From positions 1-18,187 of the forward strand of contig CAYMYN010000056.1 of NCBI GenBank assembly GCA_964394665.1: 18,187 nucleotides of DNA, read 5' to 3'. Origin of the DNA: CAYMYN01 sp964394665 (GTDB lineage: Bacteria > Planctomycetota > UBA1135 > GCA-002686595). A model generated the notes under the pieces. It saw only the letters and a list, made by a program, of their open reading frames with translations, did no database searches and was not told the DNA's origin. The position numbers were made by a program, and so were the translations under genes. Below, in pieces: positions 7,250-15,057 of this stretch. Each line of letters opens with the position of its first letter. Positions within the stretch are counted from its first letter, which is position 1.

Positions 7250-8461
7250 TCAGTAGCTGCGGAAGGCGTCCTGGTCGAGGGCGGGCTCGTGGCGCGCGGA
7301 GAGGCCCAGGGCCAGGCCCAGGGCCAGGCAGGTGGCCAGCAGGGACGAGCCGCCGGTCGAGAGCAGGGGCAGGGTCAGACCCGTCATCGGCAGGAGGCCC
7401 GTGTTCACGCCCACGTGGATCACGAGGTGCGCGGCGAAGTAGAGCGCGATGCCCGCCACCACCAGGCGCGTGAAGCGGTCGCGCAGCTTGGCCGCCGCGG
7501 AGAGCAGCGAGAGGATCAGGAGCGCGTAGAGCAGGAGGAAGCCGCTCGCGCCCAGGAAACCCGCCTCCTCGGCGAGCACGGCGAAGATCGAGTCCGAGTC
7601 GCGTTCGGGCAGGATCCCGGTCTCGCTGGCGATGCCGCGACCGAGGCCCGTGCCCCACAGGCCGCCGTGGCCGATCGAGAGGCGCGCCAGGTAGGCGTGG
7701 AAGGCCGGGCCTCGGCGCCCTTCGATCAGGGGCTCGGCGGCGTAGGTCGCCATCCACGTTTCCAGGCGCTCGCGTTGGTAGTCCTGGACGCCCACGCCGA
7801 ACTGCCAGGCGCCCAAACCGAGCAGGGTCGCGAGCAACGCGAAGCGCGCCAGCACGGCGCCGCGCGCGCCGGCCAGGTGCACCAGCCCGAGCGTGATCGG
7901 CACGATCGTCAGCGCCGTGCCGAGGTCGGGTTGGTTCGCGACCAACCCCATCGGCACGATCGCCAAGGCCAGGGGCGCGATCCAATCGCGGGCTCGTTCC
8001 AGGCGATTGCGCGAGAGGGCCCGCGCCAGGGCGATCAGGACGCCGAGCTTGGCCAGCTCCGAGGGCTGCAGGTCGAAGCCGATCGGCAGCTCGATCCAGC
8101 GCCGGGCGTTGTTGCGCTCGGCGCCGATGAAGGGCAGCAGGAGCAGCAGCGCCATGCACGCGCCGTACAGGCGCCAGGCGTTGCGCCGCAACCAGCGCGG
8201 GCGCACGAGCAGCCCCAGCGCGCCACAGGCCAGCGCGATGGCGAGTTTCTGGAGGTGCGCGCGGAGCCGGATGTCGCTGCGCCCCAGGTCCGCGTCGGCC
8301 AGCGCCATGCTGCGCACCAGCGCCAGCCCGATGCCCAGCAACGCCAACGCGACGAGGAGGCTCGTCCAGTCGAGCTCGCGCCAGCGCGGAAAGAGCGCCG
8401 CGACGCCGGTGCGCGTCGGCGCGGGGCCGCTCGGCCGGCGCGAGAGCCAGGAGAGCCTCAC
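7250..8461 (-). CDS. rodA: RodA, SEDS-family peptidoglycan glycosyltransferase
   Basis: RodA polymerises lipid II into glycan strands in the elongasome, paired with the class B PBP2 encoded just upstream. GTG at 8461 overlaps the PBP2 stop (GTGA) and gives 403 residues, the usual length for the family. About ten hydrophobic helices are visible from residue ~33. Diagnostic motifs are R-R-W-I-x-L-P-x-G-F-D-L-Q-P-S-E-L-A-K (120-138), N-Q-P-D-L-G-T-A-L (176-184), L-P-E-R-D-S-D-S-I-F-A-V-L-A-E-E-A-G (284-301), and G-L-L-P-M-T-G-L-T-L-P-L-L-S-T-G-G-S-S (355-373). Asp290 aligns with the essential Asp of E. coli RodA (D262). RodA rather than FtsW is chosen because of the mre/PBP2 context; sequence motifs alone do not fully separate the two. 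Confidence 0.95.
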   Translation of the reverse strand: MRLSWLSRRPSGPAPTRTGVAALFPRWRELDWTSLLVALALLGIGLALVRSMALADADLGRSDIRLRAHLQKLAIALACGALGLLVRPRWLRRNAWRLYGACMALLLLLPFIGAERNNARRWIELPIGFDLQPSELAKLGVLIALARALSRNRLERARDWIAPLALAIVPMGLVANQPDLGTALTIVPITLGLVHLAGARGAVLARFALLATLLGLGAWQFGVGVQDYQRERLETWMATYAAEPLIEGRRGPAFHAYLARLSIGHGGLWGTGLGRGIASETGILPERDSDSIFAVLAEEAGFLGASGFLLLYALLILSLLSAAAKLRDRFTRLVVAGIALYFAAHLVIHVGVNTGLLPMTGLTLPLLSTGGSSLLATCLALGLALGLSARHEPALDQDAFRSY

Positions 8462-11400
8462 CGCGCCCCTCCGGCGAGCTCCGCCTCGAGCGCCGCCCGC
8501 AGCTCGGGACGGCGCAGCATCTGGCTGGCCACGTGCACCGCGGTGTGGCTCGAGGTGAAGGCCACGTCGTGCAGGTACACGACCAGCACGAGCCGCGGCG
8601 CCTCGGCCGGGAACCAACCCGCGAGCCAGGTGTGCTTGCGCATGTCGGGCAGCTCGCCGTCCCCCTCGCGCGCCACCAGGCCCACGTGGGCCTCGGGCCC
8701 GAGCCTCACGTAGTCCGCGCTGCCGGTCTTGGCCGCGAACGTGAAGCCGAGCGTGCGTTCGTCGAGCCCCTTGCCGAAGGCCGAACCGCCGGCCTCGGCC
8801 ACCACGGCGCGCAGGGCCCGGCGCACCCGTTCGAGGTTCGGCTCCGAGTAGGGCAGCGGCTGCGATCGGCTCCCCAGGAGCTGTCCGTCGACCGCGCGCA
8901 CCAGGCGCAGCTCGGGCAGGCGCCCCGTGGCGAGGCCGGCGAAGGCCCGCGCGACCTGCAGGGGCGTGCCCTCGATGACCGCCAAGCCGTTGGCGGCCTG
9001 GCGTTGCTCGCGGGGCTCGAAGTCGCGCTTCCACAGGAAGGACTTGATGGCGAAGTCCTCCGGGAAGGCCCCCGCGCGACCCACGGCGCGCACGCCGCTG
9101 GGTCGGTCGAAGCCGAAGGCCTGGCACAGCTCCATGAACTCCGCGCGGCCGGCAAAGCCGTCGCCGAGCTGGGCGAAGTAGGCATTGCACGAGCCGCGCA
9201 GCGCGGCGTGCAGGGCCACGCGGCCGTGGCCGACGCCGTGCCAGCAGCGCAGGTCGATCCAGCCCGCGCCGCGGCCGTCGATCGGACGACAAGGGAGCTC
9301 GGCGAAGGGATCGAGCGCGTGGCGCTCGAGCGCGTGCACGGCCACGAAGGCCTTGAACACGCTGCCCACGGGATGGAAGGTCGGGAGCCGCAGGGTGCGG
9401 TCCATCACCACGGCTTCCTGGCCGTCGCGACCGGGCTTGGGGGCTCGTCGCTCGCGCGGGGTCGAGGCGGCCGCGAGCACCTCGCCCTCCACGCTCACGA
9501 TCGCGATCGCGCCGACCGGGTTCGCGAACCAGGGTTCGTCGCGCAGGCGTTCGGAGTCCGGCAACTCCGGCGCGTCGAGCACCGCCTCGGCCGCGAGCTG
9601 CAGCGCGGCGTCGAGGGTCAGCACCACGTCGCGGCCGTCGATCGGCGGCACGTACAGGGGTTCGCGCCGGCGCGACTCGCGCTCCTCGAGCCCCTCGTTC
9701 TCGCGGAACCCGTTCTGGCCGCGCAGTGCGTCCTCGAGCAGTCCCTCGATGCCGCCTGTGCCGTGCAGCTCGTCGTTGCGGTAGATCTGCGCCACGAGTT
9801 CCTCGAGCTGGGCGAGGTCCTCCTCCGCGCGCACGGTCTTGCGGCGCAGATCCGAGAGCCGACGGCGCAGCTCCTGCTGCTCGAGGAACTCGCGCAGGGT
9901 CGAGGGCCGCACCGTGCCCAGGAGCGCCGCCGCGGGCGGGCGGCCCTGGGCATCGCTCACCAGCGGCCGGCGGTGCATGCGTTCCCGCACCTGGAAGCCC
10001 TGGAAGCGCTCGGGCGAGCGCGTCAACAGGTGCACCACGTCGTAGCCCGGATCGGCGGAGAGGGTCTGCGGACGGCTGCCGCGATCGATGAGCACGTAGC
10101 GGCGTTGTTCGAGCGCCCGCTCGAGGCGCGCCCGGACGAGTCGGCGCGGAGCGGCGCCGGGTCCCGCGCCCGTCGCGGCGAGCAGCTCCGCGGCGCGCGC
10201 CTCGAGCTGCGCCTGCCAGGCGCGCGCCACGAAGAGCGGCAGCTCGCTCCGATCGGCGCTCGCCAAGCGGCGCGCGGGCCCGGCGAGCTCGGGGCCCGGA
10301 TCGAAGGCGATGCGCAGGCGGGCCGCGGCTTCGCGCCCGTCCGCCGGGGCGGGCCAGGGGAGCACGCCCACCTCGGGCTCGGCCTCGGGCTCGCGCGCGG
10401 GGGGCAGGGCGGTCGCGGCCAGGAGATCGGCGAGCACGACCCAGGGATCCTCGCCGCGGCGCGCCCGTTGGCGCAGCTCGGGGTCCTGGAACGGCAGCCG
10501 CGGCAGCTCGAGGGCGCGCCGCGGGCCCTCGAAGAACGCGTCGAGCTCGGCCCACACGGCGACGTGTTCGATGCGTCGCCAGTCCGAGCGCGTCTCGGCC
10601 GTGCGGCGCATGCCCTCGGAGCCGGCCTCGAACAGCCCCGCGAGCTCGGAGAGCAGGCGATGCACGGGGTGCTCGAGGTCGCTGCCGAGGTCGGCGCGAA
10701 TGCGCGCGCCGGGGACGAACAGGCGCTCGAAGTTCGCGGTCCAGCCCGCGCGGGCGCGGGCCAGCCAAGCGGTGACGCGCTCGGGGGTCCAGCGTACGGT
10801 GCGCGCGATCCAATCCAGGTCGATCGCCCCGGCGATCCACTCGCTGGGCAGACGCCCCGGATCGAAGCCGGTGGCGGTGCGGAAGAGCTGGGTGGCGACC
10901 GAGTCCTCCACCGCGCCGCGCGTCTGGTCGAGTTGGTAGAGCAGCAGGGCCAGGGCGGCGCCGGGCTCGCGCACGGGTTCCCCCCCGGCGTCGTGCAGCT
11001 CGAGCAGAGTCGCCAGACGTTCGAGGTCGCCGCGCGTGCGGCGCGCCGACGCGCGCAGGGTCTCCTCGAGGTCCTGCGGCGAGCGGCGCCGCGCGCCGGC
11101 CAGGAGCTCGGCGAAGGAGCGGCGCGCGCCGTCGTCCTGCGCGGCGCGCTGCACCTGGTTCCACTCGAGGCGCGTCGCGCCCAGGAGCTGTCGCACGTAG
11201 AAGCGCAGGTCCTCGGCGCGGCCGCGGCGTTGTTCGGCCGAGGGGTCGTTGGTCGCGGGCACGCGCAGGTCCTCGAACTCGAGCCCACCGCCGCGCTCGA
11301 AGGAGTGGAGCTGCGCCGGGCGCAGGCGCGCGAGCTCGAGCGACCAGGGCTCGAGGTTGGCGAGGGTGCGCTCGATGGACACCGTGCGCCCCTCGAGGGC

Positions 11401-11685
11401 CGAACGCGCGTGGGCCACCTGGCCCAGCAGGTGTTCGCGGCGGAAGTCGCGGTAGACGAGCTCGACGTCGTAGACCTCCTCGTCGTGCACGAGCACCGCG
11501 CCGCGGCGGTCGAGGATGCGGCCGCGGTGATAGGGCACGGTGTGCGCGGAACGCACCAGGTTGGCGGCCTCGCGCGCCCACAGCGCATGCTCGAGCACCT
11601 GCACCTGGTAGAGGCGCAGCACCAGGGCCCCCAGGGCCACGAACACGGCCGCCACGACCGGCCCGAAACGGCGCGGCGCTACCAC
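8458..11685 (-). CDS. mrdA: PBP2-type class B penicillin-binding protein with a very large insertion
   Basis: This is the transpeptidase that cross-links peptidoglycan during elongation, paired with RodA. GTG at 11685 overlaps the mreD stop by seven bases. The product is 1075 residues; typical PBP2 is about 600-650. Order: membrane anchor (V-V-A-A-V-F-V-A-L-G-A-L-V-L, ~9-24); R-G-R-I-L-D-R-R-G (54-62), the conserved membrane-proximal motif; an unrecognised, Arg/Glu/Leu-rich, mostly helical stretch of about 480 residues; then the head motifs resume at ~562 (F-Q-V-R-E-R-M-H-R-R-P-L) and L-L-G-T-V-R. A charged coiled-coil-like segment precedes G-T-G-G-I-E, the family G-x-S-G-L-E motif. The catalytic triad of motifs is intact: S-V-F-K with Ser775/Lys778, S-C-N at 832-834, and K-T-G at 986-988. 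The transpeptidase should be active. The insertion has no counterpart I can name and probably sits in the pedestal that contacts MreC/RodA. Confidence 0.93.
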   Translation of the reverse strand: MVAPRRFGPVVAAVFVALGALVLRLYQVQVLEHALWAREAANLVRSAHTVPYHRGRILDRRGAVLVHDEEVYDVELVYRDFRREHLLGQVAHARSALEGRTVSIERTLANLEPWSLELARLRPAQLHSFERGGGLEFEDLRVPATNDPSAEQRRGRAEDLRFYVRQLLGATRLEWNQVQRAAQDDGARRSFAELLAGARRRSPQDLEETLRASARRTRGDLERLATLLELHDAGGEPVREPGAALALLLYQLDQTRGAVEDSVATQLFRTATGFDPGRLPSEWIAGAIDLDWIARTVRWTPERVTAWLARARAGWTANFERLFVPGARIRADLGSDLEHPVHRLLSELAGLFEAGSEGMRRTAETRSDWRRIEHVAVWAELDAFFEGPRRALELPRLPFQDPELRQRARRGEDPWVVLADLLAATALPPAREPEAEPEVGVLPWPAPADGREAAARLRIAFDPGPELAGPARRLASADRSELPLFVARAWQAQLEARAAELLAATGAGPGAAPRRLVRARLERALEQRRYVLIDRGSRPQTLSADPGYDVVHLLTRSPERFQGFQVRERMHRRPLVSDAQGRPPAAALLGTVRPSTLREFLEQQELRRRLSDLRRKTVRAEEDLAQLEELVAQIYRNDELHGTGGIEGLLEDALRGQNGFRENEGLEERESRRREPLYVPPIDGRDVVLTLDAALQLAAEAVLDAPELPDSERLRDEPWFANPVGAIAIVSVEGEVLAAASTPRERRAPKPGRDGQEAVVMDRTLRLPTFHPVGSVFKAFVAVHALERHALDPFAELPCRPIDGRGAGWIDLRCWHGVGHGRVALHAALRGSCNAYFAQLGDGFAGRAEFMELCQAFGFDRPSGVRAVGRAGAFPEDFAIKSFLWKRDFEPREQRQAANGLAVIEGTPLQVARAFAGLATGRLPELRLVRAVDGQLLGSRSQPLPYSEPNLERVRRALRAVVAEAGGSAFGKGLDERTLGFTFAAKTGSADYVRLGPEAHVGLVAREGDGELPDMRKHTWLAGWFPAEAPRLVLVVYLHDVAFTSSHTAVHVASQMLRRPELRAALEAELAGGAR

Positions 11686-12197
11686 GGCCGCCTCCGCAGC
11701 GGCGAGAGCCCCGGCAGGCGCGCCAGGAGATCCCCGCCCACCAGGGTCACGAGCGCGCTGACGAAGGCCAGCGCGGCGAGTTCGCCGCCCGCCAGACCGA
11801 AGCCGTCGCCGGCGCGCGCGGCGCGCACGAGCTCCGACCAGGCGGCCAGGGCGGGCGCGGCCGCGGCGGCCAGCCCCGCGCGGGCGAAGGGGCCGCGCAG
11901 GTCGACGAAGTGGCGCACGAGGTTCGCGGCGCTCGCGAGCGCCAGGAAGCCGGCGAGCAACGCCAGCGGCACTTCACCGGAGAGGGAGCCGCGGGCGAGC
12001 GCCGCGACGAGCGCCAGGCGCGGCACGTCGCGCGCCGTGAGGAACCCGGCCAAGCTCGCGAAGAGCGCCACCGAGAGGTCCGGGGCCCAGCGCGCGAGTC
12101 GACCCTCCCCCGCGAGCCAGCCGCCGAAGGCCGTGCCCCAGGTCGCCCACACGAGCAGCAGGATCCAAGCCGGGATCCGCCCGTCGCCGCGCCTCAC
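11679..12197 (-). CDS. mreD: MreD-like rod-shape membrane protein
   Basis: 172 residues from GTG 12197, which overlaps the mreC stop by four bases (GTGA). Length, very high hydrophobicity (about four to five membrane segments, Ala/Leu/Gly-rich) and position between mreC and the PBP2 gene all fit MreD, the poorly conserved integral membrane part of the elongasome. The assignment rests mainly on gene order, because MreD sequences diverge strongly and I see no signature residue. The 3' end overlaps the PBP2 gene by seven bases. Confidence 0.8.
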   Translation of the reverse strand: MRRGDGRIPAWILLLVWATWGTAFGGWLAGEGRLARWAPDLSVALFASLAGFLTARDVPRLALVAALARGSLSGEVPLALLAGFLALASAANLVRHFVDLRGPFARAGLAAAAAPALAAWSELVRAARAGDGFGLAGGELAALAFVSALVTLVGGDLLARLPGLSPLRRRPW

Positions 12198-13672
12198 GGC
12201 CTACCCTCCGACGGTCCGCCGATCCAGAGCCATGGATCGCGCACCGCGGCGTGCGCCGCGTCGCGCTCGACGCGTAGGACGTGGCGTCCGGCGCCCGGGG
12301 GCAGGATCGCATCGCCGAGCAGCAGGCCGCGCGGCACGCCGGCGTGGCCCGAGCCCGTGTAGAGGCGCACGGCGAGGGCGCCGTCCGTCGGCAGCTCGCC
12401 GTTCGAGCGCCACTCGAAGAGCAGGGCGCCCTCCCGATCGGAACCGACCGAGCGCAGCTCGCCCAGGGCGAGCGGCCGCGCGAGGCCCGCGGCCCAGGCG
12501 ATGGCCGGCACCGTCAGGCCGGGATCGTCGAGGGATCGCGCGCCCGCGGTGAGCAGGCCCACGCGTCCCACGCGCCCGACGAGCCAGGCACCCGAGGCCA
12601 GCGCCGCGCCCTCCCGCGCGCCGCTCCACGAACCCGCGGCCAGGGTGCGCAGGGACCGCCCGCGCGCGACACCCGCGCCGCCGAGCGAACGCACGCGCCG
12701 CCAACGGGTGGGGTCGAGGGTGTCGAGGGACAGGCGCACCTCGCGCTCGCGGGCCGTGCCGTCGTCCCGCGCCAACGGGCGCAGGACGAGCACCTGGTAG
12801 AGCCCGCCCTTGTAGTCGAGCCCGGGCCGCACGCGGCGCAACACGCCGCCACCGGGATGCTGGACGTGTTCGAGCTCGCCCAGGAGAAAACCCTGCGCGA
12901 GGGCCGCGAAGGGATCGTCGAGCGCCTCGGGTTCGCGCACGCGCACCACGCCGGAGAGCACCGCGTGACGGCTCGGGTTGTGCACGGCGAGGTGGTAGGC
13001 GCCCGCGGGTTCGCCCTCGACGCGCGGCGCCAGGCCGCCGACGACCGCGCGCGCGGTCGGCGCGCCGAACTCGCCCGCGGGGGGCAGGATCTCGGCCCCG
13101 AAGAACACGTCCGAGGCGGTCACCAGGGCCACCAGCACCTCGTCGGGGCGCTCCTCGGAGAGCGCCTCCACGCGGCCGACCAGGTGTTCGCCCGCGACGA
13201 CGGGCAGGCCCGGCTCGATGCCCTCGATGGTGGCCAGGCGCACCAGTGCCCGGTCGAGGCTCTTGGCGCTGCGGCGCGCGACCTCGCCGTGCACGATCGA
13301 GCGGCCAGCGAGCCACTCGGCGCGCGGCAGAGCGTGACGTTGTTCGGCCTCGAGCAGCGCCGCCACCTCGCGCGCCTGTTGCTCGACGTCCGCCAAGGAA
13401 CGGCGCTCGGCCTCGCGCGCGGCGCCCGCGCTCCACCAACGCACCGGCGCGAGGAAATCCCCCACCACCCGCCCGGGCAGGAAGAAGAAGTCGACGGCCC
13501 GCTCGAGGGGTTCGAGGGGCCGCAGGCTGAAGTAGGCCAGCACCCCCAGACCCAGGGCCGCTACCACGCGTCGACGTCCGGGGAACACGGCCGCGATGCT
13601 GGCACAGGGAGGTCCACGGTGGTAGGGGCGACGCGCGCGCCACGCCGCGCTGAACGCCGCTTCACGCGACAC
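12194..13672 (-). CDS. mreC: MreC, elongasome scaffold, with a second C-terminal MreC-like domain
   Basis: MreC is a bitopic periplasmic scaffold that activates PBP2/RodA. From GTG 13672 the product is 492 residues, far above the usual ~280-350. A GTG at 13588 (residue 29) is an alternative start closer to the membrane segment; neither has a clear ribosome site. Seen: membrane helix V-V-A-A-L-G-L-G-V-L-A-Y-F (36-48); charged coiled coil ~84-113; then the MreC beta core with G-I-E-P-G-L-P-V-V-A-G-E-H-L-V-G-R-V (151-168) and the closing G-F-L-L-G-E ... L-Y-Q-V-L-V-L-R-P (261-299). After a linker, residues ~350-485 repeat the layout: G-A-W-L-V-G-R-V (361-368, 200 residues after the first L-V-G-R-V), G-V-P-R-G-L-L-L-G-D (445-454) and H-V-L-R-V-E-R. 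That looks like an internal duplication. Gene order between mreB and mreD supports the name. Confidence 0.9.
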   Translation of the reverse strand: MSREAAFSAAWRARRPYHRGPPCASIAAVFPGRRRVVAALGLGVLAYFSLRPLEPLERAVDFFFLPGRVVGDFLAPVRWWSAGAAREAERRSLADVEQQAREVAALLEAEQRHALPRAEWLAGRSIVHGEVARRSAKSLDRALVRLATIEGIEPGLPVVAGEHLVGRVEALSEERPDEVLVALVTASDVFFGAEILPPAGEFGAPTARAVVGGLAPRVEGEPAGAYHLAVHNPSRHAVLSGVVRVREPEALDDPFAALAQGFLLGELEHVQHPGGGVLRRVRPGLDYKGGLYQVLVLRPLARDDGTAREREVRLSLDTLDPTRWRRVRSLGGAGVARGRSLRTLAAGSWSGAREGAALASGAWLVGRVGRVGLLTAGARSLDDPGLTVPAIAWAAGLARPLALGELRSVGSDREGALLFEWRSNGELPTDGALAVRLYTGSGHAGVPRGLLLGDAILPPGAGRHVLRVERDAAHAAVRDPWLWIGGPSEGRP

Positions 13673-13741
13673 CCGAGATCGGGCGCGGTGTCCTGGCGCA
13701 CACGCACGGGCGGGTGGACGCCCGCGGGCCGGGCCCCAGGA

Positions 13742-14848
13742 TCAATCGTCCTCGTCCGTCGCCAGGACGCGCGAGAACACGTCCAGCTTATCGAGGAAGA
13801 CGCCCGTGCCGCGCGCCACGGCGGTGAGCGGATCGTCGGCGATGCGCGCCGGGATTCCGAGGAAGTCGCTGATGCCCTCGGCCATGCCGTAGAGCAGCGC
13901 GCCCCCGCCCACGACGGTCACGCCGCTGTCGACCAGGTCGGCCGAGATTTCGGGCGGCGCCTCCTCGAGGATGCCGCGGATCGCCTCGCAGATCAGGCGC
14001 ACCGGGTGCGCCAGGGCCTCGCGGATCTCGATCGAGGTCACCGTCGTGCGGCGCGGCAGGCCGGTGACGCTGTCGCGGCCCTTGACCTCCATCGAGAGCT
14101 CCTGCTCCATCGGCCAGGCGGAGCCGATGGTGAGCTTGATGCGCTCCGCGCTCTGCTCGCCGATGAGCAGGTTGTGGTGGCGGCGCAGGTGGCTGACGAT
14201 GGCTTCGTCCATGTCGTCGCCCGCGATGCGCAACGAGGTCGCGACGACGCTGCCGGCCAGCGAGAGCACCGCGATCTCGGTCGTGCCGCCGCCGATGTCG
14301 ACGATCAGCGAGCCGCGCGCCTCGGTCACCGGCATGTCGCAGCCGATGCCGGCCGCCATCGGCTCCTCGATCAGGTAGACCTTGCGCGCGCCGGCGCGCT
14401 CGGCGGAGTGGATCACCGCCCGGCGCTCGACGGCCGTGATGCCCACCGGCACCGCGATCACCACCTGGGGCTTCACCCAGTGCCGGCCCTCGTGGACCTT
14501 GGTGATGAAGTAGCGGAGCATCTTCTCCGTCACGTCGAAGTCCGCGATCACCCCGTGTTTGAGGGGCCGGATGGCCTCGATCGAGCCGGGCGTCTTGCCG
14601 AGCATCGCCTTGGCGGTGTTGCCGACCGCCATGCCGTCGAGCAACACCTCGCCGGTCTCCTTCTTGACCGCCACGACGCTGGGCTCGTTGAGGATGATCC
14701 CGCGGCCCCGCACGCAGACCAGCGTGTTCGCCGTGCCGAGGTCGATGCCCATGTCGACGGAGAACCGTCCCAGGGCCCACTCGAGTGGCTTGAACACGTT
14801 GCCCCCCATGCGCGACATCGGATTGGAACGGTTTCGTTTGGACGGCAC
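13742..14848 (-). CDS. mreB: MreB, actin-like rod-shape determining protein
   Basis: MreB forms membrane-bound filaments in the cytoplasm that orient the elongasome. GTG 14848 gives 368 residues; ATG 14818 (residue 11) or 14809 (residue 14) would give the more usual ~355 or so. All actin-fold nucleotide motifs are intact: D-L-G-T-A-N-T (36-42, phosphate 1), E-E-P-M-A-A-G-I-G (161-169), D-I-G-G-G-T-T-E (184-191, phosphate 2) and V-V-G-G-G-A-L-L-Y-G (312-321, adenosine). This is the most conserved gene in the window and anchors the identity of the operon. It is followed after 69 bases by mreC, and preceded by a possible promoter at 14855-14882 that would make the GTG transcript nearly leaderless. 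The acidic C terminus (D-E-D-D) is unremarkable. Confidence 0.98.
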   Translation of the reverse strand: MPSKRNRSNPMSRMGGNVFKPLEWALGRFSVDMGIDLGTANTLVCVRGRGIILNEPSVVAVKKETGEVLLDGMAVGNTAKAMLGKTPGSIEAIRPLKHGVIADFDVTEKMLRYFITKVHEGRHWVKPQVVIAVPVGITAVERRAVIHSAERAGARKVYLIEEPMAAGIGCDMPVTEARGSLIVDIGGGTTEIAVLSLAGSVVATSLRIAGDDMDEAIVSHLRRHHNLLIGEQSAERIKLTIGSAWPMEQELSMEVKGRDSVTGLPRRTTVTSIEIREALAHPVRLICEAIRGILEEAPPEISADLVDSGVTVVGGGALLYGMAEGISDFLGIPARIADDPLTAVARGTGVFLDKLDVFSRVLATDEDD

Positions 14849-14854
14849 GGGGCG

Positions 14855-14882
14855 AGTCTAGCGGTGGGCCAGGTCGGTGCAA
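14855..14882 (-). promoter_or_regulatory. Candidate sigma70-type promoter for the mre operon
   Basis: On the minus strand TTGCAC (14877-14882) and TAGACT (14855-14860) are separated by 16 bases. Transcription would begin about seven bases on, near 14848, the GTG of mreB, giving a leaderless or very short-leader message (about 30 bases to the alternative ATG 14818). Both hexamers stand out against GC-rich surroundings but are imperfect. Confidence 0.42.
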
Positions 14883-14960
14883 GCGCGGGGCGCGCCGCGG
14901 ACATCCGCGATTCGGAGCGCTGCCCGCGATGGGTGCGCACCCTTGCAGGAAGTCGCATCC

Positions 14961-14978
14961 GAGGGGCCCGCGCCCCTC
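14961..14978. repeat. Perfect 7-bp hairpin between the small gene and mreB
   Basis: Arms GAGGGGC and GCCCCTC enclose a four-base loop. It lies just downstream (minus strand) of the terminator-like hairpin at 14983-15022. The two together may act as a tandem stop for the upstream transcript, or this one may be incidental. Confidence 0.4.
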
Positions 14979-14982
14979 CGGG

Positions 14983-15022
14983 AACGAAACACCGCGCCCC
15001 CGCCACAGGGGCGAGGGCGCGG
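14983..15022 (-). terminator. Terminator-like hairpin after the 84-residue gene
   Basis: On the minus strand arms CCGCGCCC and GGGCGCGG, reinforced by inner CGCC/GGCG pairing, form a long GC stem (14992-15022), followed by TGTTTCGTT (14983-14991). It starts 36 bases after the stop at 15058. The T-run is interrupted, so termination strength is uncertain, but the position between two transcription units is right. Confidence 0.55.
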
Positions 15023-15057
15023 CGGAAGCTCGGACCCATCGGGCCCGGGCAGGGGGC

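Noticed and set aside
5440..7473. Plus-strand frame of 677 codons opposite the second sulfatase-like gene
   Set aside because: It is antisense to a gene with intact signal peptide and catalytic motifs, and has low-complexity Arg/Glu/Gly content.
8462..11581. Extension of the rodA frame upstream through the whole PBP2 gene (1443 codons)
   Set aside because: The upstream part is Arg/Gly/Pro-rich out-of-frame translation of PBP2; the RodA domain begins at GTG 8461, overlapping the PBP2 stop.
8533..12552. Very long open frame (1339 codons) on the plus strand opposite the PBP2/MreD genes
   Set aside because: It is antisense to PBP2 and MreD with intact family motifs. Long open antisense frames are expected at this GC content, and its Gln/Arg/His/Gly-rich translation resembles no protein.
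13711..13726. Small hairpin in the mreB-mreC gap
   Set aside because: A five-base GC stem without a T-run is expected by chance and does not support a terminator inside the operon.
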